Positions 1 through 36,699 of a stretch of DNA of 64,000 nucleotides are shown in pieces. The DNA lies in the NCBI RefSeq assembly GCF_000276665.1, contig NW_004955448.1:212998-276997 (forward strand). The letters are read 5' to 3'. Each line of letters opens with the position of its first letter. Position 1 is the first letter of the stretch. The notes under the pieces were generated by a model. The model searched no databases. It had not been told where the DNA came from and worked only from the letters and a program-made list of their open reading frames with translations. Position numbers and translations under genes: made by a program. The stretch comes from Chinchilla lanigera (lineage: Eukaryota > Chordata > Mammalia > Rodentia > Chinchillidae).

Positions 1-93
1 TTTTTTTGGTTTTTCTCCGGTACCAGGAACCGAACTCACGACCTTGCGCTTGCCAGGCAGGCGCTTTTGCCGCTGAGCTAAATCCCCAGCCCC
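1..93 (-). mobile_element. ID-like SINE, cut by window start
   Basis: tRNA-Ala-derived; reverse of GGGGCTGGGGATTTAGCTCA... to GGTACCGG followed by poly(A). The B-box region GAGTTCGGTTCC is recognisable. Confidence 0.9.
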
Positions 94-680
94 GACTGTC
101 TCCCTTGTTATGCAGCTTTTGAGTCTGACACAATTTCTCTATTTTTGCTTTTAGTTGCCTACACTTTTGGTATCACATACAAAAAGTCATTGCCTTGAAC
201 AATGTCAAGGAGACTTTTCCTATGCTTTGTCATATAAATTTTATGGTTTCACATCTTACACGTAAATCTTTAATCCGTGTTAACTTTTGTACACGCTGTA
301 AGTAAGCGTCCAATCCCATTCTTCTGCATGTGGATATCCAGATTCTCCACATCACTTACTGAAGAGACTGCCCTCTCCCCACTGTATACTCTTGGCATCA
401 CAATCAGGGTTAACACTAGTTGACCATATATGCATAGACTGTTCTGTGGCACTAGTCTATGAGTTTATCAATACCATATCATTTTGATTTCAATATAGGT
501 TATTAATATAGACTATTTTTAATGTTATAATCCATGAAGTGCTGGAAAACAGAATGAATGAGAACCTGGCTTAATAAAACTTAGCCAAAAAGCGGTATTC
601 ATGCTGGTAGTTCTAATGAATAAATACTTTCTCTACTACTAGAAAATTAAATTTACTGAAGTTTATTTCTTTTTTATTAT

Positions 681-826
681 CTTTTTTTTTGAGACAGGGT
701 CTCACTGTGTAATTCAGGCTGGCCTTGAATTTAATATGCAGCCCAGCCTGGCCTCAAAATCACAGAATCCTCCTGCCTCAGCCTTCCAAGTGCTAGAATT
801 ACAGGTGTGTGCCACTACGCCAGCTA
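681..826 (-). mobile_element. B1-type SINE
   Basis: Poly(T), GAGACAGGGTCTCACTGTGT and CCTCCTGCCTCAGCC in reverse B1 order. Confidence 0.9.
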
Positions 827-1091
827 GGTTTATTTATTTCTTAACACAAACCTAGCTGTCCAACTTTTTAGGTACATGAGATTAAGGTATTTTCTTCAAA
901 ACTACACCACTGAAGATTTAAACCACGATTCTGTTTGAGGAAGAAATGAGCTCATAAAAAACTGTATAAAACTCATATTATTTAATTACATGCTTTTAGA
1001 AAGAAATGATTATGCAATGCTAATAAGCCCTTTCATCAGGAAAAATTAACCTCAATTAGAACTATGAAACAGTTTCATTTTTATGTGTTTA

Positions 1092-27163
<26,072 letters not shown>

Positions 27164-27699
27164 GGCGACCCCCGGAGCCAGAAGCAAGGAGCACCCTCAG
27201 CGCTAGGAGCCTCCCGGGTCAGGTGACGCCCAGACGCCGGTCCCGCCCTCCTTAGCCCCGCCCTCAGTCTACAGACGGCTCCTCGATTGGCTCGTTTCTA
27301 GGGACCAAGTCTCGCGTATTTATCGGCCCTGTCACTCAACGCTAGGGCTGACGGATCTGGGGGCTCGGTAATTGCTCCATATGAGTGGTGGGGCTGGTGC
27401 AGGGCAGTGAATATTGCTGAAAGACATGCAGAAGGGAAAGGGCATATTTAAAGAGCTTGTTACAAAAGAAGGAACAGAAAGAAAGCAGTTTACCCACGTT
27501 ATGTACGCCTCCGTACGTGCACTCGTGGCGCGCATGTGCAGAATAAAGACCAGGATTGGCCTGTGTGACGGTCTCAGTCCCCTGTCCCAACCAATCCAGA
27601 TGCGCTGGAGGTGGGCTCTCCTCTCACTGGCCGGCCGTGCGTCTGCGCGGGGATTTCGTTCCACAGCAGCTGTTTGCGCGAGTTATTCCTGTCTGCGCC
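27164..27699. promoter_or_regulatory. Bidirectional promoter between VPS35 and ORC6
   Basis: The start codons of VPS35 (minus) and ORC6 (plus) are 536 bp apart. On the VPS35 side there is a GC box (27255-27263, GCCCCGCCC on plus) and an inverted CCAAT (27286-27290). On the ORC6 side there is an inverted CCAAT (27555-27559), a CCAAT (27591-27595), an NRF1-like CGCGCATGTGCA (27529-27540) and an E2F-like TTTGCGCG (27673-27680) just upstream of the ATG. I see no clear TATA box for either gene. Factor binding is inferred from motifs only. Confidence 0.75.
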
Positions 27700-27764
27700 A
27701 TGGTCTCAGGGCTGATCGAACGCCTCGCCTCTCGCCTGGGACTCGCCGACCCCAGTGTGCTGAG
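27700..27764 (+). CDS. ORC6: ORC6 exon 1
   Basis: 65 nt, residues 1-22 (MVSGLIERLASRLGLADPSV...). The start context GCGCCATGG is a good Kozak match. The donor is GTGAGT. Confidence 0.95.
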
Positions 27765-30700
27765 GTGAGTCTGTCGGAGCACTACCCCAACCCGGTGGGC
27801 TCTTCCTGGCGAACTGAGCCGTGCCTAGGCGTGGTCCGCGCCTTTCCTTTGCGTAGGGCCTGGCGGGGTTGCTAAGGATGCTGGCGCCGGTGAGCGCGCG
27901 GCCTCGAGGACTTCCGGCCACCCGCGCGCTTGAGAGGCCTTAGGGCGCCTGTAGGGTCCGCAGGAACGACTGGCCCTGTGGGCTGCAGGGTGGTGGGCAA
28001 AGGAGTGAGTGCCGGAGAATTTAGGTCCTTCTGCAGGCTGTCCCTGAGAGCCTGTCGGTGGGGATCCTGGCAAGAACCGTGTCGGAGTTTATGGGTGAAT
28101 GGGTGGCGTGCTAGAGCCACAAAGCAGACTCGTCGCTACTTTTCTTAAAAGATCAGGAAAGGCCCAGGCGGAGGCATAACTCTGAAATCTGGTTGACAAA
28201 CAGTGCCAGCCTTGGGAAGGCGTGATGAGAAGAGGGCTGTGACAGAAGCCTTGAGATGGGAAAGATCTTTGCAAGAACCGTGGTTTCCAAGTGTGGTTCC
28301 CGATCCGCAGCAGTAGTATCCTGTTGCCCTTGTTAGAAACACAGTCTTGAACTCCATCCCAGGCCTGCTAATCAGAAACTGGGAATGGGACCCAGCACCT
28401 GTTTTCACAAGCCCCCGAGGTTTTTATCCTGTACAATAAATTTGAGAACCACTGATGAAAAGAAGGTACCCTGGTTTAACCTGCTCTCTCTCTCTCTCTC
28501 TCTCACTCTCTGTTTCCACTTGATCTAGTAATGGGAGAAGGAAAGGAGGATTGTTTAGGGGGGTGCTGAACTTAATCTTGCCTGAAAGCACGTAGCTGCA
28601 GTGAGGTCCAGAGTCAGGGCAGTGGCTGTCCTGGGCACATCCCCTCCTCAAAGGATACGCACTTCATTCCCAGGCCCAAATAAATGTAGAAAGAAGTCTA
28701 CTATTGGCTGTATTTATTGTTACGAAGTGTTGGGCAAACTAACATAAAAGAGTTTTAGTGAACACATTGTTCTCACACCAGGAAAGCAGAGGAATACTTG
28801 CGACTGTCTCAGGTGAAGTGTACTGGTCTGTCTGCACATACCACAGAAACTAGCAATGTCATCATGTGCTTGGACCTTGCAGCTGCCTGTATGAAGTGCC
28901 CTTTGGACAGGGTGAGTCCCGCTGAATATCCGAATAATCTAAAATTTAACCCTTACATTTTCATTTTTGGTTGGGCTAGACTCAGGCCAAAAACTCATAT
29001 TCTTAGAATTTTTATGGCTAGTCTTGTGTTATTCTAGATAAATTGAAGGATGATTTTGTTCAGCCAGGTGTGGTGATGCATGCCTGTAAACCCAGAGGTA
29101 GAGGCAGGAGAATCGCTGTGAGTTTGAGGCCCGCCTGGGCTACATAAGCAAATTTGAGGCCAGCCTGCACTACACGGCAAGACCTTGTCTCAAAAACAGA
29201 ATAATTTTGTCAAGTTGGAAAAAAAGTACTTCTTGCAGTGTTCTCTCTATTACCTAGTTTTCCTGTTTTTCTTCATAGAGGCCATCTTCCATACTGCTAT
29301 TAGCAGTAGCTTCTTAAAGCATATACTTTAAAACCTATGTATGATTTTCTAGTATCACAATATTTAAAAAGAAGCAGCTTTAGAGTCAGGAAGAGTCACA
29401 TGTTGAAGCCATATCTCAATATCATTTGCTAGGTCTGTGAGCCACCAGTTTCCTCCTCCATAAAGTAGGATAACAATGTCCATTTCACTGAGTTATGATG
29501 ATTATGTAACACCCGTAACACAGGACCTGTGTCATAATAGATACACTCATTAAATGGTCTAAACATTAAAACAAAGCTGTTATCTCCCGTTAAAGTTTCC
29601 AGCCTCCCTTAAACCCTGATTTCAAACTACAGTATTTACTTGTCAGACTTCTACAGTTTAATAACTTGGCTTTAATGGTGCAACACCTGATTTTTCCAGG
29701 AATGCTCTTCTGGCAAATCTCTATTGTCTTATGTGACCCCTCCACACACACACTTTGCCATTACATCCTTTATGAAGCTCCCTTTGACTGTCCCAGACAG
29801 CTGTTTTTTCACAGTTGTTGACTTTCCTGTTTCTGTCCTTGTTTACCTGTTTTACCTTTCCTTCTCCACATACACATTTCCCCTCCACTCTTATCACTTC
29901 TCTCAGTCTTCCCTAAAATATGCCCAATGCCACAGTTGTTGAAAAACCAATAACCATGTCTGCCTCCCTCAGTATTTTTTCCTCCACACCTTAGATATTG
30001 ATACTGTATAATTATTTTAAAATTGGCTGTGAACAGTATGCGTTACTGCCCTCCTATGGTGATTGCTAATTTTTATTACATGAAGCTAAATCTTTAGGCA
30101 GTGACTTGCCACCGAATTAATTTTGAAAAGTTTATACCACATATTAAGTATTTGTGTGCTAATATAGAGAATTTAAGATTTATATCTTTTTCCTTTCAAA
30201 GGCTTATTTAATTAAACTTTCTGGATTGAACAAGAAAATGTATCAGAGCTGTCTTAAATCTTTTGAGTGTTTACTGGATATGAATTCAAATATTGGGATA
30301 AAAGACCTAGCTGTACAGTTTAGCTGTACAGAAGCAGTGAACATGGCTTCAAAGATACTGCAAAGGTATGGGACTAAAGTACCTTAAATTTTATACTGTT
30401 AAAGCAGAATTATCAAGTGGTCTGTTTTGGTTAATTTCTAGTCTTAAATGTAAATAAAAACTCTTCAAAGTAAAAAGGGCTGGGGACATAGCTCAGTGTA
30501 AAAGCCCTGGGTTCAATTCCCAGTACTATACCAAAAACAAGAAAGGAAAACTGCAGATGCTAAAGTGACAAAGTACTAATCTCCTGTATTTTAAAACATT
30601 GTAGTTTTGGTTGCCTTTTCAGTCCCTTTTGAAATAATATTTTGCTTTAAAATTTTTTTTTCTGGTATGGTTTATTATTTTTGGTATACAGACTGATAGG

Positions 30701-33700
30701 ATATGGTGTGGTAGTTTGATACATGGTGTACAGGTTTAAAGATCAAACCAGATAGTTACCATTTCCATGTTAAGCCTTTAAATTTTTTTGTTGTTGTTGT
30801 ATTTTTGAGACAGGGTCTCACTATGCAGTTCAGGCTGGCCTTGAGCTCATTTTGTAGCCCAGGCTGGTCTCAAACTTGCAACGATCCTCCTGCCTCAGCC
30901 TCCCGAGTGCTGGGATTACAGGTGTGCACCACCATACCCCGCTAAAATTTTTTGATTAACAAAATAATTGTGTCTGTGGGGTGTGAGTGTCTGCTGCACT
31001 TGGGGCCCGGGGTAGAGGCACACACAAAACCAGGACACAGGGGATGCAGAGCAGCAAGAGCCAAGTTTGCAACTGCAACTGCATACTGAAGTTTATTTTG
31101 TAAGAAGTTTTATAGCATACAAGTGTAGTTTTTCAGATAACATATGAGTACATACCGAGCCAAGTAATTGTTTTTCTGACAGTCTGTTCCAGGTGTGCTC
31201 AATAAACCAAGGTCTGTTGTTATCTTATTTTTCTAAAGCATGAGAAGCAGAAAGTTGTCACACCACCACAAGACTGCTCGGGACATTTTATTTTCTACAA
31301 GGCCGGGACATTCTATTTTAATCTACAAGGCCTCTGGCTACTTTCCCATATTGTGAAAGTCTAGCCAAGCAAGTTTTCAAGGTTTTGCGAGGGGAGAACA
31401 TTTTCTCCTCAAGAGGCACAGGCATTCCAGTCCTCATCTCGACCCCAAGTAACCTGCGGCTCCGGCCCACACAAAGGGAGGGCCTAGGGGCCTGAGGATC
31501 CTGTGTTTCCCACAGTGGGGGATAGTGTGATACTTCAATACAACTATATAATATGCACTGATGAAGTCAGGATAAATAATATTTCCATCCCTTATCATTA
31601 CTTGGTGTTTGGAGCCTTTGAGCCCCTCTCTTCTTGTGGATTCATATAATACATATTACTGTAAATTATAGTTACCCCACTGTTCTGTGCAACACGGAAA
31701 CTTCGTTTTGTGTGTGACATTTTCTTACATGTGTATAATGTATTTTAATCATATCCATGAAATAATTTTCTGACAAATGATTCTGTAAACACTGCTCATC
31801 CCTAGCTATGAGTCCAGTCTTCCCCAGACACCACAAGTAGATCTTGACTTATCCAGGCCACTTTTCACCACTGCTGCACTACTTTCAGCATGCAAGTAAG
31901 TGTTCCTTTTAATTTTCAGAAGTTTTCAGTTTCTAAATGGAGTGTTTAATTCCCAAAGAGTAATTCTAATATAGCTGATTTCAATTTGGCATATTTTCCC
32001 CTATAAATAATGTTAGAAGTGGTGGCCAAGTGGCCAGATTTCAGTTTATCTTATAATATAGCTGACAGCTTTGAACTAGTGTTGCCAGAAATGCAGTTGC
32101 CAGGTAGTGGCCATTATATGTAAGCTGGGTATTCTGACTTTAGAGTCTGCTTTTTAAAAGTGATGAAATCTGTCAGAACAGTGGTTATGTGTGATTTTTC
32201 TATCATATTTTTTTAAAAGTACTGACAGAAAATGTTCTTCAGTTAATTTATAAAACATTTCTGCAGTAAATTCTTATATCTGAATATTAAAATTGTCAAA
32301 AAAGACAAAAAGCAAAAAAAAAAAACAAAAAACTGATGTTGGGTATGGTGGTGCATGCCTATAATCCCAGCACTCAGGAGGCTGAGGCAGGAGGATGGTT
32401 GCGAGTTCAAGACCAGCCTGGGCTACAAAGTGAGCTCAAGGCCAACCTGAACTGCATAGGGAGACCCTGCCTCAAAAAAAAAAAAAAAAAAATTGTGTGT
32501 TACCTCTGTGTATACTGAATTGTTATCCTGGGAATATTTGTAGTTGTTGAAATCTTTTTCTAAAGTTGTCATCTTGCCTGAAATCTTCCGGGGATAGGGG
32601 TGGGAGATAGTTGGCCATTAAAGAATAAAGAAGTTTCTCACTACCTAGGCAATAATTTTTGGTGTGTTTGACTATGTTCACATACCTAGAGCTTATACAT
32701 AGAAAATGTTTCTTTAAGTCAACAATGATACGTGTTTATAAAGAGGGAGTAAGAAAACTGCAAATGGTCAAATAGCCCCACTTTTGAAGCCATATCAGAC
32801 TGAGCAAAGAGAGGTGGACAGGTCTGTTATCCTGAATAAGAAGTTTGTGATTTGTATTGGTGTTTGTTGTAGAGAGTTTGGGAATTTTTGAGGAGGTGGA
32901 AGGGTGTTAATACTCCTCTAGTATAATTATAAGCAGTATGGACTAAAGTGAGTTGAACACTTAAATGTATTGTGCTTATCATTCTACAAATTAACATCTG
33001 AGATTTACTAAAAAGAGTTTTAAAAGGTATGAAGCTCTACAGCAAATGTAGTTTACCTGCCCCATTTGTTACAAAATAGATCCCATGTATATTTTAGCTT
33101 CCAATCTAATACATAACTAAATAAAGACCTTAAAAAGGCAAATTCTCATGGTTCTAACTAATGAAATAAATGTGGAATAAAGGAAAACTAGATAACTGCG
33201 GACTCTTGATAAAGCATGGAGGAAGAGGAAGTAAGTTTATAATCTGGTTGGCCAAGGAAGAAAACTACTGGTCCTCAAAAAACAATGTTTGAAATTCTTT
33301 TGTAGGATTCTAAAACTAAAAGTGGATAAAAACAAAATGGTAGCAATGGCTGGTGTGAAAAAATCCATATTTGACCGACTGTGTAAACAGTTAGAGAAGA
33401 CTGGACAGCAGATTGACAGTGAGTATTCTGTAGTTCAAGAAAATGTAGACTTGCTGGCAGAAGTCAGATGCTTTCAACTTGCATACTGGCTGAGTTCTGT
33501 ATTTAATGTGGGCCAGATTTTAGTGAGAAAAACTGATTTTTCTATTTTCAAATAAAGTAGGAACTTTCTAGAAACCTATGATTCCATGAATACATGACTA
33601 GAAAATAGATTCTCTGTTAGTGTGCTGTGATGTTAAATGCCAATCTCCATATATATAAGCTAGGAGAGAAGTGATATTCAAGTTTGACAACAGAAGCAAC

Positions 33701-34989
33701 AAGAAAAGGAAAGGGCAAGGTCATTTGTCTTTTCTTTGTCCTAGTCTTTGGCCCATCAAGATAACTAATGTTTGTTTATGAACTAAAATATGGCCTAATA
33801 CTAAAATGGAGAAGAGGAGAAAAATTAACCCACTAATACTTTTTTCTTTTCTTAAAGAAGAAGGTAGAGATTTAGCTAGGCCTCTGCGGAAGAAAAAGCG
33901 TACAGTGATTGAATCACTAGCAGAGGGTAAGTCTTACTAACACTGTACTGAGACTGATCTTGAAATTAGTACAATGTGATTAATGCAGTGAATAGTCCTG
34001 TGCTATTCTAGCAGCTGACTTGACAAGAGCAGCCTTGAAGTAAATCCTGACCATGAATCATTTGCTAAGACCAATATTCTAAGCAATGATGAGTGGAAAT
34101 AACAGAAGTATTGTGTAATTCAGAATACATCTGAAGCCAAAGAGCCTGAGTACAAGTCTACCACAGTTAAAAGCTTTAGACAAAGCAAAGTTTCTAACAG
34201 AATTTGAACAAAGAATGACTCATGAATTGGGCAGCACTCAAATCAGAAAGAGACTCAGATTGCTCAAAGAGACTCAGTTTTTATAAACTGAACCTAGAAA
34301 CAAAGTAGAGAAATGCCTTTATGGACTGTGGCTGTGCATTTGCTGTATTTGGGCATGCCGTGATGGGGGGGTCTCTTATTGTGACTGGCTGAAGCTTGTT
34401 TTGTTTCGTTTTCTTCTTTGGAACAAAAATGTTTTCTGGTTAAGTTCTTATTTGTTTACATAGGAGCTCCATCTACAAAGACAATCTGGCTGGTGGCCTT
34501 TTTATTGAGTTTAACACCACTTATTGGCTATGTGAGTTTAAGAAAGTCACAGAGTCTCTGTGAGATTTGCTACTCTATAAAATACAATATTAGCACTCAC
34601 TTCATTAGTAAGGGTTGAATGAGATAGTTTGGTAAGTGTTTGGCTCAGTGCCCATCAAGCACAAAGTAAGTGTTTGATAAATTTTAACTGATTGTGTTGG
34701 ACTGCTAGGAGTGTAAGGAGGAGAAAAATGAGAGTTGCCATTTTATTTCAGTATCTTACTCCCTACTGCCTTAACTGCAGTAGATACTTTGTACAAGTTT
34801 ACTTTTAATTTATTTCTAAACGTAAGAATTTTGAAATTACTTTTTGATTTTTTTCTCACAGAAATAAAGAAAGTAGAAGAAATCCCACATAAACGACAGA
34901 AAGATGAAGATGTGACACAGGATTATGAAGAATGGAAAAGGAAAATTTTGGAAAATGCTACCAGTGCTCAAAAGACTACAGCAGAGTGA
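27700..34989 (+). CDS. ORC6: ORC6 origin recognition complex subunit 6, complete
   Basis: ORC6 is the smallest ORC subunit. It takes part in replication licensing in the nucleus (MCM2-7 loading) and, in metazoans, in cytokinesis. Seven coding exons give 252 residues, the human length. The N-terminal two-thirds holds the TFIIB-like cyclin-box repeats that bind DNA (AYLIKLSGLNKKMYQSCLKS..., YESSLPQTPQVDLDLSRPLF). Then come a basic patch (RKKKR, about 198-202) and the conserved C-terminal helix DEDVTQDYEEWKRKILEN, which binds ORC3. Tyr232, the site of human Meier-Gorlin Y232S, and the Thr229-Gln pair are retained. The TPPR CDK-type site at human Thr195 is replaced by RPLR. The start is M-V-S-G-L-I-E-R versus M-G-S-E-L-I-G-R in human. 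An E2F-like site near the start would suit cell-cycle control. Confidence 0.97.
28265..28458 (-). mobile_element. MER5A-like hAT element
   Basis: About 190 bp bounded by inverted ends (CCGTGGTTTCCAAGTGTGGT and TTTGAGAACCACTG) with CTAATCAGAAACTGGG inside. A typical non-autonomous Charlie-type MER5 in ORC6 intron 1. Confidence 0.8.
28482..28511. repeat. (CT)n microsatellite
   Basis: Roughly fifteen CT units with one interruption, in ORC6 intron 1. Confidence 0.95.
28782..28911 (+). CDS. ORC6: ORC6 exon 2
   Basis: 130 nt, residues 22-65 (KAEEYLRLSQVKCTGLSAHT... to MKCPLDR). The acceptor is CACACCAG and the donor GTGAGT. Confidence 0.96.
29062..29203 (+). mobile_element. B1-type SINE
   Basis: AGCCAGGTGTGGTGATGCAT with duplicated GGCTACATAAGC / CACTACACGGCA blocks. 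Confidence 0.9.
29385..29560 (+). repeat. MIR
   Basis: CTTTAGAGTCAGGAAGAGTC, CCATAAAGTAGGATAACAAT and TGATTATGTAACACCCGTAA follow MIR order. Confidence 0.7.
30202..30365 (+). CDS. ORC6: ORC6 exon 3
   Basis: 164 nt, residues 66-120 (AYLIKLSGLNKKMYQSCLKS... to NMASKILQ). Part of the first cyclin-like fold. The donor is GTATGG. Confidence 0.96.
30479..30535 (+). mobile_element. Short ID-like SINE
   Basis: GGCTGGGGACATAGCTCAGT to GGTTCAATTCCCAGTAC, with an internal deletion. Confidence 0.8.
30796..30952 (-). mobile_element. B1-type SINE
   Basis: GAGACAGGGTCTCACTATGC to CCATACCCCGCT. Confidence 0.95.
30982..31514 (-). mobile_element. Solo LTR of an endogenous retrovirus (ERV2/ERVK-like by TSD length)
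   Basis: A 533-bp element beginning TGTGAGTG and ending CCCACA on the plus strand is flanked by a perfect 6-bp duplication GTGGGG (30976-30981 and 31515-31520). Read on the minus strand it starts TGTGGGAAAC, has AATAAA about 100 nt before its end and finishes CACTCACA. No internal viral genes are present. It sits in ORC6 intron 3 in antisense orientation. Confidence 0.8.
31520..31720 (+). mobile_element. Old L1 3'-end fragment
   Basis: Resembles the L1 3' UTR (AAATTATAGTTACCCCACTG). The L1-like sequence before the solo LTR may be the other half. Confidence 0.45.
31806..31895 (+). CDS. ORC6: ORC6 exon 4
   Basis: 90 nt, residues 120-150 (YESSLPQTPQVDLDLSRPLF...). The acceptor is CCCTAG and the donor GTAAGT. 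The exon is short and was found by homology and phase. Confidence 0.95.
32337..32492 (+). mobile_element. B1-type SINE
   Basis: GGGTATGGTGGTGCATGCCT to GACCCTGCCTC and an A18 tail. Confidence 0.95.
33306..33418 (+). CDS. ORC6: ORC6 exon 5
   Basis: 113 nt, residues 150-188 (ILKLKVDKNKMVAMAGVKKS... to KTGQQID). The acceptor is TTTTGTAG and the donor GTGAGT. Confidence 0.95.
33858..33926 (+). CDS. ORC6: ORC6 exon 6, tandem NAGNAG acceptor
   Basis: 69 nt, residues 188-211 (KEGRDLARPLRKKKRTVIES...). The acceptor reads AAAGAAG, so splicing at the first AG (start 33858) or the second (start 33861) keeps frame and includes or drops Glu189. The first gives 252 residues, the human length, and is preferred. 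This is the most diverged part of the protein. The donor is GTAAGT. Confidence 0.88.
34520..34690 (+). repeat. MIR
   Basis: GGGTTGAATGAGATAGTTTG, GTTTGGCTCAGTGCCC and CAAAGTAAGTGTTTGATAAA. Confidence 0.75.
34862..34989 (+). CDS. ORC6: ORC6 exon 7 (last coding exon)
   Basis: 128 nt including TGA (34987-34989), residues 211-252. Encodes the conserved C-terminal helix DVTQDYEEWKRKILEN and ends SAQKTTAE. The acceptor is TTTTCTCACAG. Confidence 0.97.
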
Positions 34990-35390
34990 TTTTAATTTCC
35001 AGCCTGAGATGTACTGCAAACCTATATTTACTGCTACCTCCAGCAAGGATTGAGGGCTTTGGGCTTTGTTTGAACTTTTATGCCAAGGTTTCTGTTGCTT
35101 TAATAGCAAAGAAGCCATTATTAGAGCTGAGTAATGGGCAGTGGGCTGCCCTGGCATAAGCAACATTAGATCAGCTGCAGTGCCTCACACATCAGATCCC
35201 TGTAGGGCAGGCTGTCTTATAACAGGAAACGGCAGCCACTTTGCATTTCTGTTGTGTCTTATGCTATAGGCAGTCTTCTGTCCCATCTAGAATGTAAGAT
35301 TTTACTTAAGTTTTTGGTAATTGTTTTGATTTGACTAAGTATTTTGTACAACCTAAATTAATAAATGTTATTTTTTTGTGCATTCAGGTT
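34990..35390 (+). terminator. ORC6: ORC6 3' UTR with poly(A) signal
   Basis: The 3' UTR runs from the TGA to an AATAAA at 35360-35365, followed by T-rich and GT-rich sequence. Cleavage is expected near 35380-35390. Confidence 0.8.
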
Positions 35391-35499
35391 GCAGTTGTCA
35401 TCAGTTTAAAGGAATCCTTGTTGGACCGGTATCTGTCTACTCTGGCAGGAAGAACAGCCCAACTTCCTGTACAGTAGTCCTCACTGCTCACCAGAGCTG

Positions 35500-35700
35500 A
35501 CTTGACTCAGATTTTCTGGGCTTTAAACCCTGTTCAGCCACACCTGTGAAACAAACTGATTAGCTTCTTTATGCCTCACTCATAAAGTAGGAATAAAAAT
35601 GGTGATACCTCTTGGAATAATTTGGAGGTATACTAGAGCCAATACACATAGTGTTTAGTACAGTAACTGCTATAAGTATTTAATATAATTAGGTAAGTTA
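35500..35700 (+). repeat. MIR
   Basis: GGCTTTAAACCCTGTTCAGC, CATAAAGTAGGAATAAAAAT and GTGTTTAGTACAGTAACTGC. Confidence 0.7.
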
Positions 35701-35837
35701 TACTTAAATTTTGTAGTAAATACTAGATTAAAAGAGCAGTTAACTGTGGAAAAGGACCTTTATGATTAGGGGCATCATACCAAGTTGTTAGGATCATCAT
35801 ACCAAGACATGACTTTGTCTAAAGAACACATGATCTA

Positions 35838-36022
35838 GCTAGGCCTGATGATGTACACCTATAAACTCGGCAATCTGGGAGGTTGAGGTGGGAGGATCTT
35901 AAGTTCTAGTCCAGTGTGGGCAATTTAGAGACTTAGTGATACCCTGTCTCAACAGATAGGCAGGAAAGGGATATATAGCTCAGTGCAAAGGTCCTAGATT
36001 CAATCCTCAGTACCAAATAAGA
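35838..36022 (+). mobile_element. Composite B1 + tRNA SINE
   Basis: Diverged B1 then GGGATATATAGCTCAGTGCA and TTCAATCCTCAGTACC. Confidence 0.8.
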
Positions 36023-36129
36023 TGTAATTAAATTTTTCCATGATGAAGTGATTGTACCAATCTATTCAGAATGGCATCAATACCTACTACGTGGATGTGG
36101 AGTGACAATGATTCTTTTCTCCCTTGCTC

Positions 36130-36260
36130 TTTTTTTTTTTTTTTTTTTTTGTGAGAGATCTCAGTCTGTAGTCCAGGCTAATCTTGAAATCAAAAACTCA
36201 AGCAGTTTTCCTACCTGAGTAGCTGGGACTGTAGGTATGTGCCACCCTGCCTGGCTTTCC
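36130..36260 (-). mobile_element. B1-type SINE
   Basis: T-run, GAGAGATCTCAGTCTGTAGT to GTGCCACCCTGCCTGGC. Confidence 0.8.
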
Positions 36261-36359
36261 TGGCCCTTTTTACCTGTCAAACTTTAGCAGATTGAAACTT
36301 GGGAAATAACACAATCTAATTATCCCAAGATAGAAATAGCATCTAACAATAGCCATTTC

Positions 36360-36500
36360 TCCCTTAAAAACAGATCAAGACTTACCTGAGCTTCAGTTTC
36401 TCCATTTATAAAATAGATCCATGTGTCTTGTGAGAATTAAAGGTAATACATATAAAATGTATGGTATTTGGAAGGCATTCACTAAATACTAGCTGTTAAC
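36360..36500 (+). repeat. MIR
   Basis: GAGCTTCAGTTTCTCCATTT, AATTAAAGGTAATACATATA and GGCATTCACTAAATACTAGC. Confidence 0.7.
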
Positions 36501-36699
36501 CACTACAATCTAAAATGAGTAAGTGAATATTCCTCATTCAGGAAGATCCAGTTTTTAATTTGGTGGCAAGTTTAGATTTTTAGATTTGAGTCAAAAAGTA
36601 ATATGCTTTTATCACATAAAATTAAGTACATACATTTTAAAAAGTATGTATATATATAAAATTTCCAGTTTTACAAGTGTATGGTTAAGTTGTTACATT

